Shown here piece after piece: positions 17,251-25,292 of a DNA stretch of 64,000 nucleotides. Source of the DNA: Defluviimonas sp. SAOS-178_SWC. GTDB lineage: Bacteria > Pseudomonadota > Alphaproteobacteria > Rhodobacterales > Rhodobacteraceae. Where the stretch lies: the NCBI RefSeq assembly GCF_039830135.1, contig NZ_CP156081.1, positions 2,032,001 to 2,096,000 on the forward strand. Direction: 5' to 3'. The notes beneath the pieces are model-generated. The model was not told the DNA's origin. It did not search any database and worked only from the letters and a program-made list of their open reading frames with translations. Positions within the stretch are counted from its first letter, which is position 1; every line of letters starts with the position of its first letter. The translations under genes and the position numbers were made by a program.

Positions 17251-18285
17251 TCACGCCGAGGTCCAGCGCAACTCGCCGTCGAGCTTGCCGTTCTGGACCA
17301 GACCGCGCAGCACGTTCAGCCGAATGAAGCGCGACTCGCGGATCGCCTCCGCGCCGAAGTCGATGGCCCGGACCTCTTCAGCGAGTTCCCTGACGGCCGT
17401 GGCGAAGTCCTTCTGCGGCTGATGGTTCGGGGCAAGCGCCGCGAAACGCGCGAAATCCACGCGGTAGGAGCGCTTGTCGGGGGCGGCGTTCGTGTTGATC
17501 TCGACCGCGACGCCGCCGAGAAGTTCCGCCACTTCGCGGGCCAGCTGGCCGACCTGCCAGGTCCAGGCCTGACTGCCGACATTGACCTCGACCATGCTGT
17601 CGCCAGCCCGTGTCACCGCCCATTCGATGGCGCGCGACATGTCCTCGACATGGATCAGGGGGCGCCAGGGCGAGCCGTCCGAAAGCACCTCGATCTTGCC
17701 GGTGCGCAGCGCCGTCGCCACGAAATCGTTGAGGACGAGGTCGAGCCGCAGCATCGGGCTCGCGCCGCAGGCGGTGGCGAAGCGCAGGGACGTGATCATG
17801 AACTCGTCGGTGGCCAGCCCGCGCAGCCCTTCCTCCGTCGCGACCTTGGATTTCGCGTAGGCGGTGAGCGGGTTCAACGTGTCGGTCTCTTTCCGCAGGC
17901 TGTCCGATCCCGCGCCGTACATCGAGCAGGACGAGGCGAAGACGAAGCGCCTGACGCCGGCCGCGCGCGCGGCCCTGGCGGCCTTCAGGACGGCGGCCGA
18001 GTTGATGTCGGCGGTGGCGTCCTCGAACTCCTTGCCGATCGGGTCGTTCGACACGGCGGCAAGGGCGACGACGGCATCCATCCCCTTGAAGTCCGCCTCG
18101 GTCAGGTCGCGCACATCGGCGCGGCGCTGGCTGGCGAAGACGGGATCGGGGAAGGGCGCGGCCTCGGAACCTGTGAACCAGTTGGCGTCGATGCCGTGAA
18201 CGGCGATGCCGGGCAGCGCGCGGGTCAGATGGGTGGCGACGACCGGGCCGATATACCCGCGATGGCCGACAAGCAGAATGTTCAT
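17251..18285 (-). CDS. NAD-dependent epimerase/dehydratase (nucleotide-sugar SDR), left arm
   Basis: A 344-residue extended SDR. The Rossmann motif is GHRGYIG (residues 7-13) and the catalytic set is SSCSMYG with YAKSK (YxxxK). These enzymes epimerise, dehydrate or reduce NDP-sugars. The chosen ATG (MNILLVGHRG) is where homology begins; about 40 extra codons upstream are low-complexity. It is divergent from the cytidylyltransferase gene, with 275 bases of shared promoter region. A 4-epimerase, 4-ketoreductase or 4,6-dehydratase role is possible. The window has no other clear CDP-glucose 4,6-dehydratase, so one of the two SDRs may supply that step. Confidence 0.87.
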   Translation of the reverse strand: MNILLVGHRGYIGPVVATHLTRALPGIAVHGIDANWFTGSEAAPFPDPVFASQRRADVRDLTEADFKGMDAVVALAAVSNDPIGKEFEDATADINSAAVLKAARAARAAGVRRFVFASSCSMYGAGSDSLRKETDTLNPLTAYAKSKVATEEGLRGLATDEFMITSLRFATACGASPMLRLDLVLNDFVATALRTGKIEVLSDGSPWRPLIHVEDMSRAIEWAVTRAGDSMVEVNVGSQAWTWQVGQLAREVAELLGGVAVEINTNAAPDKRSYRVDFARFAALAPNHQPQKDFATAVRELAEEVRAIDFGAEAIRESRFIRLNVLRGLVQNGKLDGELRWTSA

Positions 18286-18560
18286 GTTCAACGTCTTCCT
18301 TTTCAAATGCCGCCGGAGCCGGTTCCGGGGGCTCGTCCCTGTCGGTCCGCCGACCGACGGAGGACGGCGGCCCTGGCCGGCTGGCGGTGGTCCCCCCAGC
18401 GCCATAGCTGTAGCGAAACCAAGGGCTTTGTGCTACCCCGCTGCGCGGGGATCGAGTGCGCCGGAACGGGACGAAACGGTCCCGGCAGCCGGCGTGAGAT
18501 GGGGCGGCTGGACTCCGGTCCCGCGGATCTGCCCGTCAGGCGTGTGAAGGAGTTCAGATC

Positions 18561-19331
18561 ATGAAATGCGTTCTGCTGGCCGGAGGGCTCGGCACCCGCC
18601 TTGCCGAGGAAACGGTGCGGATCCCCAAGCCGATGGTCGAGATCGGCGGCCGCCCGATCCTGTGGCACATCATGAAGATCTACGCCGCCCACGGCATCAA
18701 CGACTTCGTCGTCTGCTGCGGATACAAGGGCTACGTGATCAAGGAATATTTCGCGAACTACTACCTGCATGGCGCCGACGTGACCTTCGACCTCCGGAAG
18801 GGCACGACAGAGATCGTCAACAACCAGACCGAGCCGTGGCGCGTGACACTGATCGATACCGGTCAGGAAAGCATGACTGGCGGGCGCCTGCGCCGTGTGA
18901 TGCCCTACCTCAAGGACGAGGAGGCGTTCTGCATGACCTATGGCGACGGCGTCGGAAATATCGACGTGACGCAGCTCATCGCCTTCCACAAGGCGCATGG
19001 GCGCATGGCGACCGTGACGGCAGTGCCGCCCGCCGCGCGCTTCGGCCGGCTCGACATCAGCGACGGTCACGTGCGGGAATTCTCTGAAAAGCCGGCCGAT
19101 GACGGCGGCGTCATCAATGGCGGCTACTTCGTCCTGTCGCCTCAGGTGGCCAGGTATCTCGAGGACGACGCCACGATCTGGGAACGCGCGCCGCTCATGG
19201 GTCTCGCCCACGACGGAGAGTTGATGGCCTACGAGCACAAGGGCTTCTGGCAGCCGATGGACACGATCCGCGAGAAGCAGGAGCTGGAGGCGTTCTGGGC
19301 GACGGGGAAAGCGCCATGGAAGATTTGGTAA
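18561..19331 (+). CDS. rfbF: Glucose-1-phosphate cytidylyltransferase
   Basis: A 256-residue nucleotidyltransferase that makes CDP-glucose from CTP and glucose 1-phosphate. It is recognised by the N-terminal GGLGTRLAEETVRIPKPM, GGRPILWHIMKIY and NDFVVCCGYKGYVIKEYF, which are specific to RfbF/DdhA rather than RmlA. It is the first gene of a six-gene plus-strand operon; AAGGAG lies upstream of the ATG. CDP-glucose normally feeds 3,6-dideoxy and branched-chain sugar pathways. The C-methyltransferase gene downstream indicates a branched deoxysugar for surface glycan. Confidence 0.95.
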   Translation: MKCVLLAGGLGTRLAEETVRIPKPMVEIGGRPILWHIMKIYAAHGINDFVVCCGYKGYVIKEYFANYYLHGADVTFDLRKGTTEIVNNQTEPWRVTLIDTGQESMTGGRLRRVMPYLKDEEAFCMTYGDGVGNIDVTQLIAFHKAHGRMATVTAVPPAARFGRLDISDGHVREFSEKPADDGGVINGGYFVLSPQVARYLEDDATIWERAPLMGLAHDGELMAYEHKGFWQPMDTIREKQELEAFWATGKAPWKIW

Positions 19332-19366
19332 GGGCCGGGACGACCCATCAGACAGGAGAGTATCGC

Positions 19367-20605
19367 GTGACCAGTTATCCGAAATGCCGGCATTGCGGCG
19401 CCGAAATGCCGTTGACCTTCGTCGATCTCGGGCTCTCGGCCGTGGCCAATTCCTACGTGCCGATGGACAAGGCGGACGAGCCGGAGCCGAAATACACGCT
19501 CCACACCCGCGTCTGCGAAAACTGCTGGCTGGTGCAGGTCGATGAGGATGTGCCGCCGGAAAAGATCTTCACCGGCGATTACGCCTATTTCTCCTCCTTC
19601 TCCGACAGCTGGCTTGCGCATATGAAGGCGTATGCCGACATGGTGACCGAGCGCTTCGGTCTCGGCCCGGATAGCTTCGTGATCGAGATCGCGTCGAACG
19701 ACGGCTACCTTCTGAAGAATTTCGTTGCGGTCGGCATCCCGGTTCTCGGGATCGAGCCGTCCGGCTCCGTCGCCGCGGCTGCCGAAAAGGCGGGGGTGCC
19801 GACGCTCGTGGACTTCTTCGGCGAGCGCATCGCCAAGAAACTTTATGACGAGGGCAAGCGGCCGGACCTCATCTGCTCGGCCAACGTCCTTGCCCATGTC
19901 CCCGGCATCAACGACTTCGTAGCGGGCATCGCGCAGCTTTTGACCGGGGACGCCGTCTACACGGTCGAGTTCCCGCATCTCCTGCGCCTCGTCAAGGAGG
20001 TGCAGTTCGACACGATCTATCACGAGCACTATTCCTACCTGTCGCTCCTCGCGGTCGAAAAGGTGTTCTCGTCCAAAGGCTTGCGCGTCTTCGACGTGGA
20101 GGAACTGCCGACCCACGGTGGATCCTTGCGGGTCTATGCCTGTCGCAGTGACGCCTCCCACGCCGAATGCTCCGGCGTCGCCAAGGTGCGCGGCGACGAG
20201 GCGGCCGCGAGGCTCGACAGCGCCGCCGGATACGAAGGGTTTTCCGAACGGGTCGAAGCGGTGCGTGACGGCCTTCTGGATTTCCTGAAAAAAGCAAACG
20301 CGCAAGGCAAGCTCGTCGCCGCCTACGGGGCGGCCGCGAAAGGCAACACGCTTCTCAACTATTGCCAGATCGGCCCCGACCTCGTCGCCTATTGCGTCGA
20401 CCGCAATCCGGCCAAGCAGAACACGCTTCTGCCCGGCAGCCGCATCCCGGTCTTCGACGTCGATGAACTCAGGACACGTCAACCCGACTTCGTGCTGATC
20501 CTGCCATGGAACCTCAAGGCCGAGGTCATCCGCCAGCTTTCGGACCTTCGCGATGGCGGCACCCGCTTTGTCACCGCCGTCCCGGCGATCTCCGTGACGG
20601 CATGA
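19367..20605 (+). CDS. NDP-sugar C-methyltransferase (TylCIII/TcaB9-like)
   Basis: A 412-residue SAM-dependent sugar C-methyltransferase. An N-terminal zinc-binding domain (Cys7/Cys10 in KCRHCG, second pair in VCENCW) leads into a Rossmann methyltransferase (VIEIASNDGYLLKNF) and a C-terminal domain. The catalytic motif DTIYHEHYSYLSL matches enzymes that methylate C3 of 4-keto-6-deoxy NDP-sugars. The GTG start has AGGAGAG six bases upstream; an in-frame ATG 17 codons earlier overlaps rfbF and is less likely. Next to rfbF it implies a CDP-linked 3-C-methyl sugar; no 4,6-dehydratase is identified with certainty. The next gene overlaps by four bases. Confidence 0.92.
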   Translation: MTSYPKCRHCGAEMPLTFVDLGLSAVANSYVPMDKADEPEPKYTLHTRVCENCWLVQVDEDVPPEKIFTGDYAYFSSFSDSWLAHMKAYADMVTERFGLGPDSFVIEIASNDGYLLKNFVAVGIPVLGIEPSGSVAAAAEKAGVPTLVDFFGERIAKKLYDEGKRPDLICSANVLAHVPGINDFVAGIAQLLTGDAVYTVEFPHLLRLVKEVQFDTIYHEHYSYLSLLAVEKVFSSKGLRVFDVEELPTHGGSLRVYACRSDASHAECSGVAKVRGDEAAARLDSAAGYEGFSERVEAVRDGLLDFLKKANAQGKLVAAYGAAAKGNTLLNYCQIGPDLVAYCVDRNPAKQNTLLPGSRIPVFDVDELRTRQPDFVLILPWNLKAEVIRQLSDLRDGGTRFVTAVPAISVTA

Positions 20606-21474
20606 GCGCGGGGCGCGTCCTCCTGACCGGCGGGTCCGGTCTGATCGGTCGCCATGTCGGCGCGGCGCTGAGGGCGCTTGACTACGAGGTCGTGGCGGTG
20701 TCGCGCCGCCCCGGCTGCATGACCGGGAACCTTCTCGACGATCCCGAGGGGATCGTGGTGCGGGCCGGGGCGGATCACCTGATCCATCTCGCCTGGCATG
20801 ACGGCGCGGATCGCTGGAGCGCGCCGGAAAACCTCGATTGGGTGGGGGCAAGCCTCCGGCTTCTGCGCGCCTTCGCGGAGGCTGGGGGCACCCGCGCGGT
20901 GATGGTGGGAAGCTGCGCCGAATACGACTGGTTGGACGGCCACCTGACCGAAACGACGCCGCTCAGGCCCGCCACGCTCTACGGTGCCGCCAAGGCCGCG
21001 ACCTCAATGGCCGCGCTGGCCGGAGCAGGGGTGATGGGCGTTTCGCTCGCCTGGGCGCGGCCCTTCTTCTGCTACGGGCCCGGCGAGCCGAAGGGGCGGC
21101 TCTTCGGCGACCTCATCAAGGGGCTTGCCGCCGGCGAGACGGTGGACTGCACAGACGGCCTCCAGCGCCGCGATTTCCTCCACGCCGCCGATATCGCCGA
21201 GGCGCTCGTCCTGCTCCTGGCCGGCGAGGTCGAGGGGGCGGTGAATATCGGGTCGGGCCATGCCGTGCCGGTCAAGGACATGATCGAGAAGATCGCCCGC
21301 GACATGGGGCGCGAGGACCTTATCCGCTTCGGCGCGCGGCCGCGCCCTGAGAACGACCCCGCGCTGATCGAGGCCGACGTGACCCGGCTCAGTCGCGATG
21401 TCGGCTTCCGACCCCGCTTTGACATGGAAACCGGCATCCGCGCGGTCCTGAAAGCGGAAGGAGTGATCCGGTGA
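20602..21474 (+). CDS. NAD-dependent epimerase/reductase (nucleotide-sugar SDR), right arm
   Basis: A 290-residue extended SDR with N-terminal TGGSGLIGRH and a catalytic YGAAK (YxxxK). The ATGA overlap with the methyltransferase stop fixes the start. After C-methylation, a 4-ketoreductase is usually needed, so reduction of the 4-keto C-methyl sugar is a reasonable inferred role; an epimerase is the alternative. The C-terminal substrate-binding region contains NIGSGHAVPVKDM, common in UDP-glucose epimerase relatives. The downstream gtrA overlaps by four bases (GTGA). Confidence 0.9.
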   Translation: MSAGRVLLTGGSGLIGRHVGAALRALDYEVVAVSRRPGCMTGNLLDDPEGIVVRAGADHLIHLAWHDGADRWSAPENLDWVGASLRLLRAFAEAGGTRAVMVGSCAEYDWLDGHLTETTPLRPATLYGAAKAATSMAALAGAGVMGVSLAWARPFFCYGPGEPKGRLFGDLIKGLAAGETVDCTDGLQRRDFLHAADIAEALVLLLAGEVEGAVNIGSGHAVPVKDMIEKIARDMGREDLIRFGARPRPENDPALIEADVTRLSRDVGFRPRFDMETGIRAVLKAEGVIR

Positions 21475-21884
21475 TCGTCGCCCTCCGTGCCCGCCCCGAA
21501 CTCTGGCGTTTCTTGAAATTCCTCGTCGTCGGCGTCGCGAATACCGCCTTCGGCTTTGCCGTCTACGCCGTGCTCCTCCGGCTTCTCGGCCTGCCCTGGC
21601 AATGGGCGCTCGGGCTCTCCTATGTGATCGGGGTTCTGTGGAACTTCGTCATGCATGGCCGCATCGTATTCGGCACGCAAGGGTTGCGCCGGCTGCCGGC
21701 CTACGTCCTGGCCTATGTCGCGCTCTTTTTCCTCAACAAGTGGGTGCTGAGGGCCGCCATCGACACCGGCCTCTCGGAGCTTTGGGCACAGGCGCTCCTC
21801 GTCCTGCCGATGGCGATGGTGGCCTTTGTCTTCGTCTCGCTCGCATTGACCGGGCGGCTGCCTTTCGGAAAGGGATCTTCATGA
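21471..21884 (+). CDS. GtrA family membrane protein (lipid-linked sugar flippase)
   Basis: A 137-residue protein with four membrane helices. RFLKFLVVGVANTAFGFAVY is the GtrA signature, and the WNFVMHGRIVF segment follows. GtrA proteins are thought to flip polyprenyl-phosphate-linked monosaccharides for side-chain decoration of surface polymers. The GTG start overlaps the epimerase stop (GTGA), and the stop overlaps the next ATG (ATGA). A matching GtrB-type GT2 lies at 27389-28384, so the window holds both halves of a Gtr-type module. Confidence 0.9.
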   Translation: MIVALRARPELWRFLKFLVVGVANTAFGFAVYAVLLRLLGLPWQWALGLSYVIGVLWNFVMHGRIVFGTQGLRRLPAYVLAYVALFFLNKWVLRAAIDTGLSELWAQALLVLPMAMVAFVFVSLALTGRLPFGKGSS

Positions 21885-23953
21885 CGTTTGCCGGTACCCG
21901 GACCGAGACCGCGCCGCGCGCGATGCTGATCCTCGGCCTTGTCGTGCTGGTCTCGGCGGCGGTGACGCTGGCCGGCCTGCCGGTCTTGCGCGACACGCTG
22001 ATGCAGTGGGATCTTGGCCTCGGCGACAGCCCGTATTTCCTGCCCGGCCACGCGCTGGAACTCTACCTCGTTACCCCGGCGACCGCCCTTGCCACGAGCA
22101 TCTTCCTCCTCGCCCCCGGCCTTATCCTCTCGGCCGTCTTCGGGCGACAGAAACATGCCGCGGCCTGGCTTGTCTCTGGCCTCACCATCGCGATCCTCGT
22201 CCATATCGGCGTGACCACGGCCTTCCAGCTCGCCACCGGCATCACCGCCAAGGGCACGACCTATGCCTGGCTCATCCTCGCGCTCGACATCGCCTGTCTC
22301 GCCATCGCCGGGCTCAGGCTGTCGGCGGGACAACCGCACCGGCTGCGGCTTCAGGGGCAGGGGGGCGATCTCTGGATCGCGCTCGGCCTCTTCTGGCTTT
22401 GCCTCGTTCTCTTCGCGCCCAAGTTCTACTGGGAGAACTTCACCGGCGACGGCTCTGGCTCCTTGCAGTTCGCGAGGCTCTATATCGCGAAGCTCTGGCC
22501 GTTCTGGACGCCGGAGGCCGGGCCGATCCGCAACGCGCCCGGCCTGACGATGGTCCTCTTCGTCATCCCGGAAAGCTGGTTCGTCCGGCTCTGGGGCGAA
22601 TGGGAATTCTCGGTCCGTGCGCCTCTCCTCATGTATCTGGCGCTTCTCTACCCGGTGCTGACCCAGCTCATCCGCACCGGGCGAGAGTCGCTGCCCGCGC
22701 TCCGGCCCGCCGATCACGCGCTGATCGTCGCGGCACTCCTCCTCTACACGCTCGCCAATGTCTATTCAGGGGGCTACCACGTCTATTTCGGCGACAGCCC
22801 GATGCCCGCCGCGCGCGAGACGCTGTCGCTGATCTGCTTCCTCGGCTATGCGCTCTTCTTCATCGAGGACCGGCGCTGGCTGATGCTCGCCACCGGTGTG
22901 ATGACCCATCTGGTGATCCCGACGGGCGGTCTCTGGCTTCTGATGTGGCCGGCCGCCGTGTTCCTCACCTTCCGGCCGATCCCCTGGGCGCGGCTCTTCG
23001 TGGCCGCAGGCGTCGTCGGCGTCGCCGGGTTCATCTCGGTGATCCTGCCGAAGATCATCGTGGTGCTCGGCCTGCCGTTCCCCGGCGACGAATTCGGCGC
23101 CGGAAACATCATCACGCGCCTGCGTTTCATGACCTTCGCGGATTGGAGCCGGTTCGCCTTCTGGGCCGTGCCCGCCGGCATCCTGCCCGCGCTTTTCCTT
23201 CTGACCTGGCCGAGGCAGGACCGGATCGCGCGGGCACTGACGCTGGTGACGCTTGGCTATTTCCTCTTCTTCTACCTCCAGGCCTACCGGGTGCTGCTGC
23301 ACCATTTCATCCCGGCGATGATCCCCCCGCTGGTCGTCATGTACCGCTCAGAGCTTTGGGATCGCCATCAACCCGTGCTTCGCATCGCGGCGGCGGTGCT
23401 CATCGCGATCTCGGTCTGGCTGTCCTGGCCGCGCGAGATGAAGATGCACGGGTTCGAGCGGGTGATCGGCCAGCATGTCGTGACCGAGGGGCCGCTTTTC
23501 GAAAGCGCAGACCGCGGCGACGGCGACCGCTTCCGGGGCTTTGACGAAAAGGCCCTCGACATCGCACACGTCCTCCTCGGCAACCTCTTCAAGATGACCT
23601 ATGGCGAGGACGACCCGAAGGAGCGCTACTACGGTGCGCCGCTGGTCTGGTGGTACTACTCGGAATTCGACAAGCCCGAGGGGCAGGCCATCAACTACGT
23701 CCTGAAGCCGCTCGATCAGGCGACCGGGGCCGACGGCACGCTTTTCGATGCAAAGGACGGCTACGGCCTCTACATCCGCGACATGGACCTTTATCAGGCG
23801 CATGCGACGACGAAGCTTCCGGTCGATACCGGGGCGGTGATCTATATCACACCGCGCACCGTGATCTACGGCCACGGCGCGAAACGGGGCGACCGCTTCG
23901 TCTTCGACATCGTGCCGCCGATCAAGCGGATGCTGGGACTGAAAGATCAATAG
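21881..23953 (+). CDS. Large polytopic membrane protein, probable GT-C type glycosyltransferase
   Basis: A 690-residue protein with about a dozen hydrophobic segments (residues 13 to about 530) followed by a soluble C-terminal domain of about 150 residues. The true start is the ATGA overlap with gtrA; the open frame extends 93 codons further upstream into gtrA in another frame. I do not recognise a named family. Size, topology and its place between gtrA and an ASST-like gene suggest a GT-C transferase or glycan polymerase acting outside the membrane. The C-terminal domain (FDEKALDIAHVLLGNLFKMT region) has no match I can name. Confidence 0.72.
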   Translation: MTFAGTRTETAPRAMLILGLVVLVSAAVTLAGLPVLRDTLMQWDLGLGDSPYFLPGHALELYLVTPATALATSIFLLAPGLILSAVFGRQKHAAAWLVSGLTIAILVHIGVTTAFQLATGITAKGTTYAWLILALDIACLAIAGLRLSAGQPHRLRLQGQGGDLWIALGLFWLCLVLFAPKFYWENFTGDGSGSLQFARLYIAKLWPFWTPEAGPIRNAPGLTMVLFVIPESWFVRLWGEWEFSVRAPLLMYLALLYPVLTQLIRTGRESLPALRPADHALIVAALLLYTLANVYSGGYHVYFGDSPMPAARETLSLICFLGYALFFIEDRRWLMLATGVMTHLVIPTGGLWLLMWPAAVFLTFRPIPWARLFVAAGVVGVAGFISVILPKIIVVLGLPFPGDEFGAGNIITRLRFMTFADWSRFAFWAVPAGILPALFLLTWPRQDRIARALTLVTLGYFLFFYLQAYRVLLHHFIPAMIPPLVVMYRSELWDRHQPVLRIAAAVLIAISVWLSWPREMKMHGFERVIGQHVVTEGPLFESADRGDGDRFRGFDEKALDIAHVLLGNLFKMTYGEDDPKERYYGAPLVWWYYSEFDKPEGQAINYVLKPLDQATGADGTLFDAKDGYGLYIRDMDLYQAHATTKLPVDTGAVIYITPRTVIYGHGAKRGDRFVFDIVPPIKRMLGLKDQ

Positions 23954-23962
23954 GGCAGGGTA

Positions 23963-25270
23963 ATGGACAAGGCGAAACTCTTCTTCCTCATCGGCGCCGG
24001 CGCCTTGGTGCTCGGCGGCACCTTTACGGCCGGGCTTTACTCGGCCGTGCGCGAGAACAAGGCCTACGACCTGGTCTGGGGTACGCTCGACGAGGCCAAG
24101 ACGCTTTACGAGGAGCTGCCGAACCTGCGCGGAACGGAACCGATCCACTTCCTGCGCCCGGCCCGCTACGAAGGCTCCGGCGTCACCGTGAACAGCTCCG
24201 GCAAGGACGACCTGATCCTGCTCTCGGGCTTCATGGACGGCAACAACCGCGCCCGGCTGATCCGCCGCGACGGCACCGTGGTGAAGGACTGGGAGCTCAG
24301 CGCCCATGCGCTTTTCCCCGACACCTCGTTCTTCCGCGACAACCCGGCGACCGACTGGAACGCGATCACCCACGGCACGATCATCACGCCGGGCGGCGAC
24401 ATCGTGTTCTCGTTCGAAAGCGGCGGCATGGCCAGGCTCGACCGCTGCGGCAAGCCGGTCTGGACGACGCCCGGAATCGTCAACCACCACTCGCCGAACT
24501 GGCTGTCGGACGGCGGCGTCGTGGTCTCGGGCGGCCGCTATGTCGACAAGCCGAACAGCCAGATTCCCTGGCCCTTCTCGGGGCCCTACTGGGAAGACCT
24601 CGTCTTCAAATACGACGCCGACGGCAACAAGGTCTTCGAAAAGGCCGTCACCGACCTGATGATCGAGAACGACATGGAGGCAGTCCTGACCTCCACCGGC
24701 TTCTTCAAGACGCGGGTGGGGGGCGAATTCCACCTCAACGAGGTGGAGGAACTTCCCGCGAGCCTCGCCGCCGACTTCCCGATGTTCGAGGCGGGCGACC
24801 TGATGCTGTCGCTCAGGAACCGCAACATGATCCTGGTGACCGATGCGGAGGTCACGAAGATCAAGTGGTGGAAGATCGGCCCCTTCATCCGTCAGCACGA
24901 TCCGGATTGGGAAAAGGGCGGCAAGATCACAGTTTTCGACAACCATTCGGACGAAACCCTGGACGGGAGCCGCGGGGGAGGCAGCCGGATCTGGCAGATC
25001 GACCCGGCTACGGACGGGGCCGTGACCCTCTATGGCGGGCGCGAGGATCAGTTCATGTATTCGCCCGAACGCTCGACCCACCAGACCCAACCCGACGGCA
25101 ACCTGATGATCACCGAGGCGCAATCAGGACGCGCCTTCGAGGTGACGCCGGCGGGCAAGATCGTCTGGGAATACATGAACCGCTACGACGCGGGCCGGGT
25201 CACCTGGCTTCACGATGCGGAGGTCTTGGACCCGTTCTACTTCACCGTCACCGACTGGAGCTGCAACTGA
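23963..25270 (+). CDS. Membrane-anchored arylsulfotransferase (ASST)-like propeller protein, paralog 2
   Basis: A 435-residue protein with an N-terminal anchor (about residues 5-27) and an ASST-type propeller. Signature RQHDPDWEKGGKITVFDNH starts near residue 310; QPDGNLMITEAQSGR and IVNHHSPNWLSDG match blocks in paralog 1 at 15569. Only two cysteines occur, Cys162 (RLDRCGKPVW) and Cys434, the penultimate residue; both coincide with those of paralog 1. It begins nine bases after the polytopic membrane protein and ends the plus-strand operon. A sulfotransferase role on surface glycan is plausible, but the fold also occurs in proteins without shown activity. Confidence 0.8.
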   Translation: MDKAKLFFLIGAGALVLGGTFTAGLYSAVRENKAYDLVWGTLDEAKTLYEELPNLRGTEPIHFLRPARYEGSGVTVNSSGKDDLILLSGFMDGNNRARLIRRDGTVVKDWELSAHALFPDTSFFRDNPATDWNAITHGTIITPGGDIVFSFESGGMARLDRCGKPVWTTPGIVNHHSPNWLSDGGVVVSGGRYVDKPNSQIPWPFSGPYWEDLVFKYDADGNKVFEKAVTDLMIENDMEAVLTSTGFFKTRVGGEFHLNEVEELPASLAADFPMFEAGDLMLSLRNRNMILVTDAEVTKIKWWKIGPFIRQHDPDWEKGGKITVFDNHSDETLDGSRGGGSRIWQIDPATDGAVTLYGGREDQFMYSPERSTHQTQPDGNLMITEAQSGRAFEVTPAGKIVWEYMNRYDAGRVTWLHDAEVLDPFYFTVTDWSCN

Positions 25271-25292
25271 GGCGCCGCGCATAGCCAACCGC

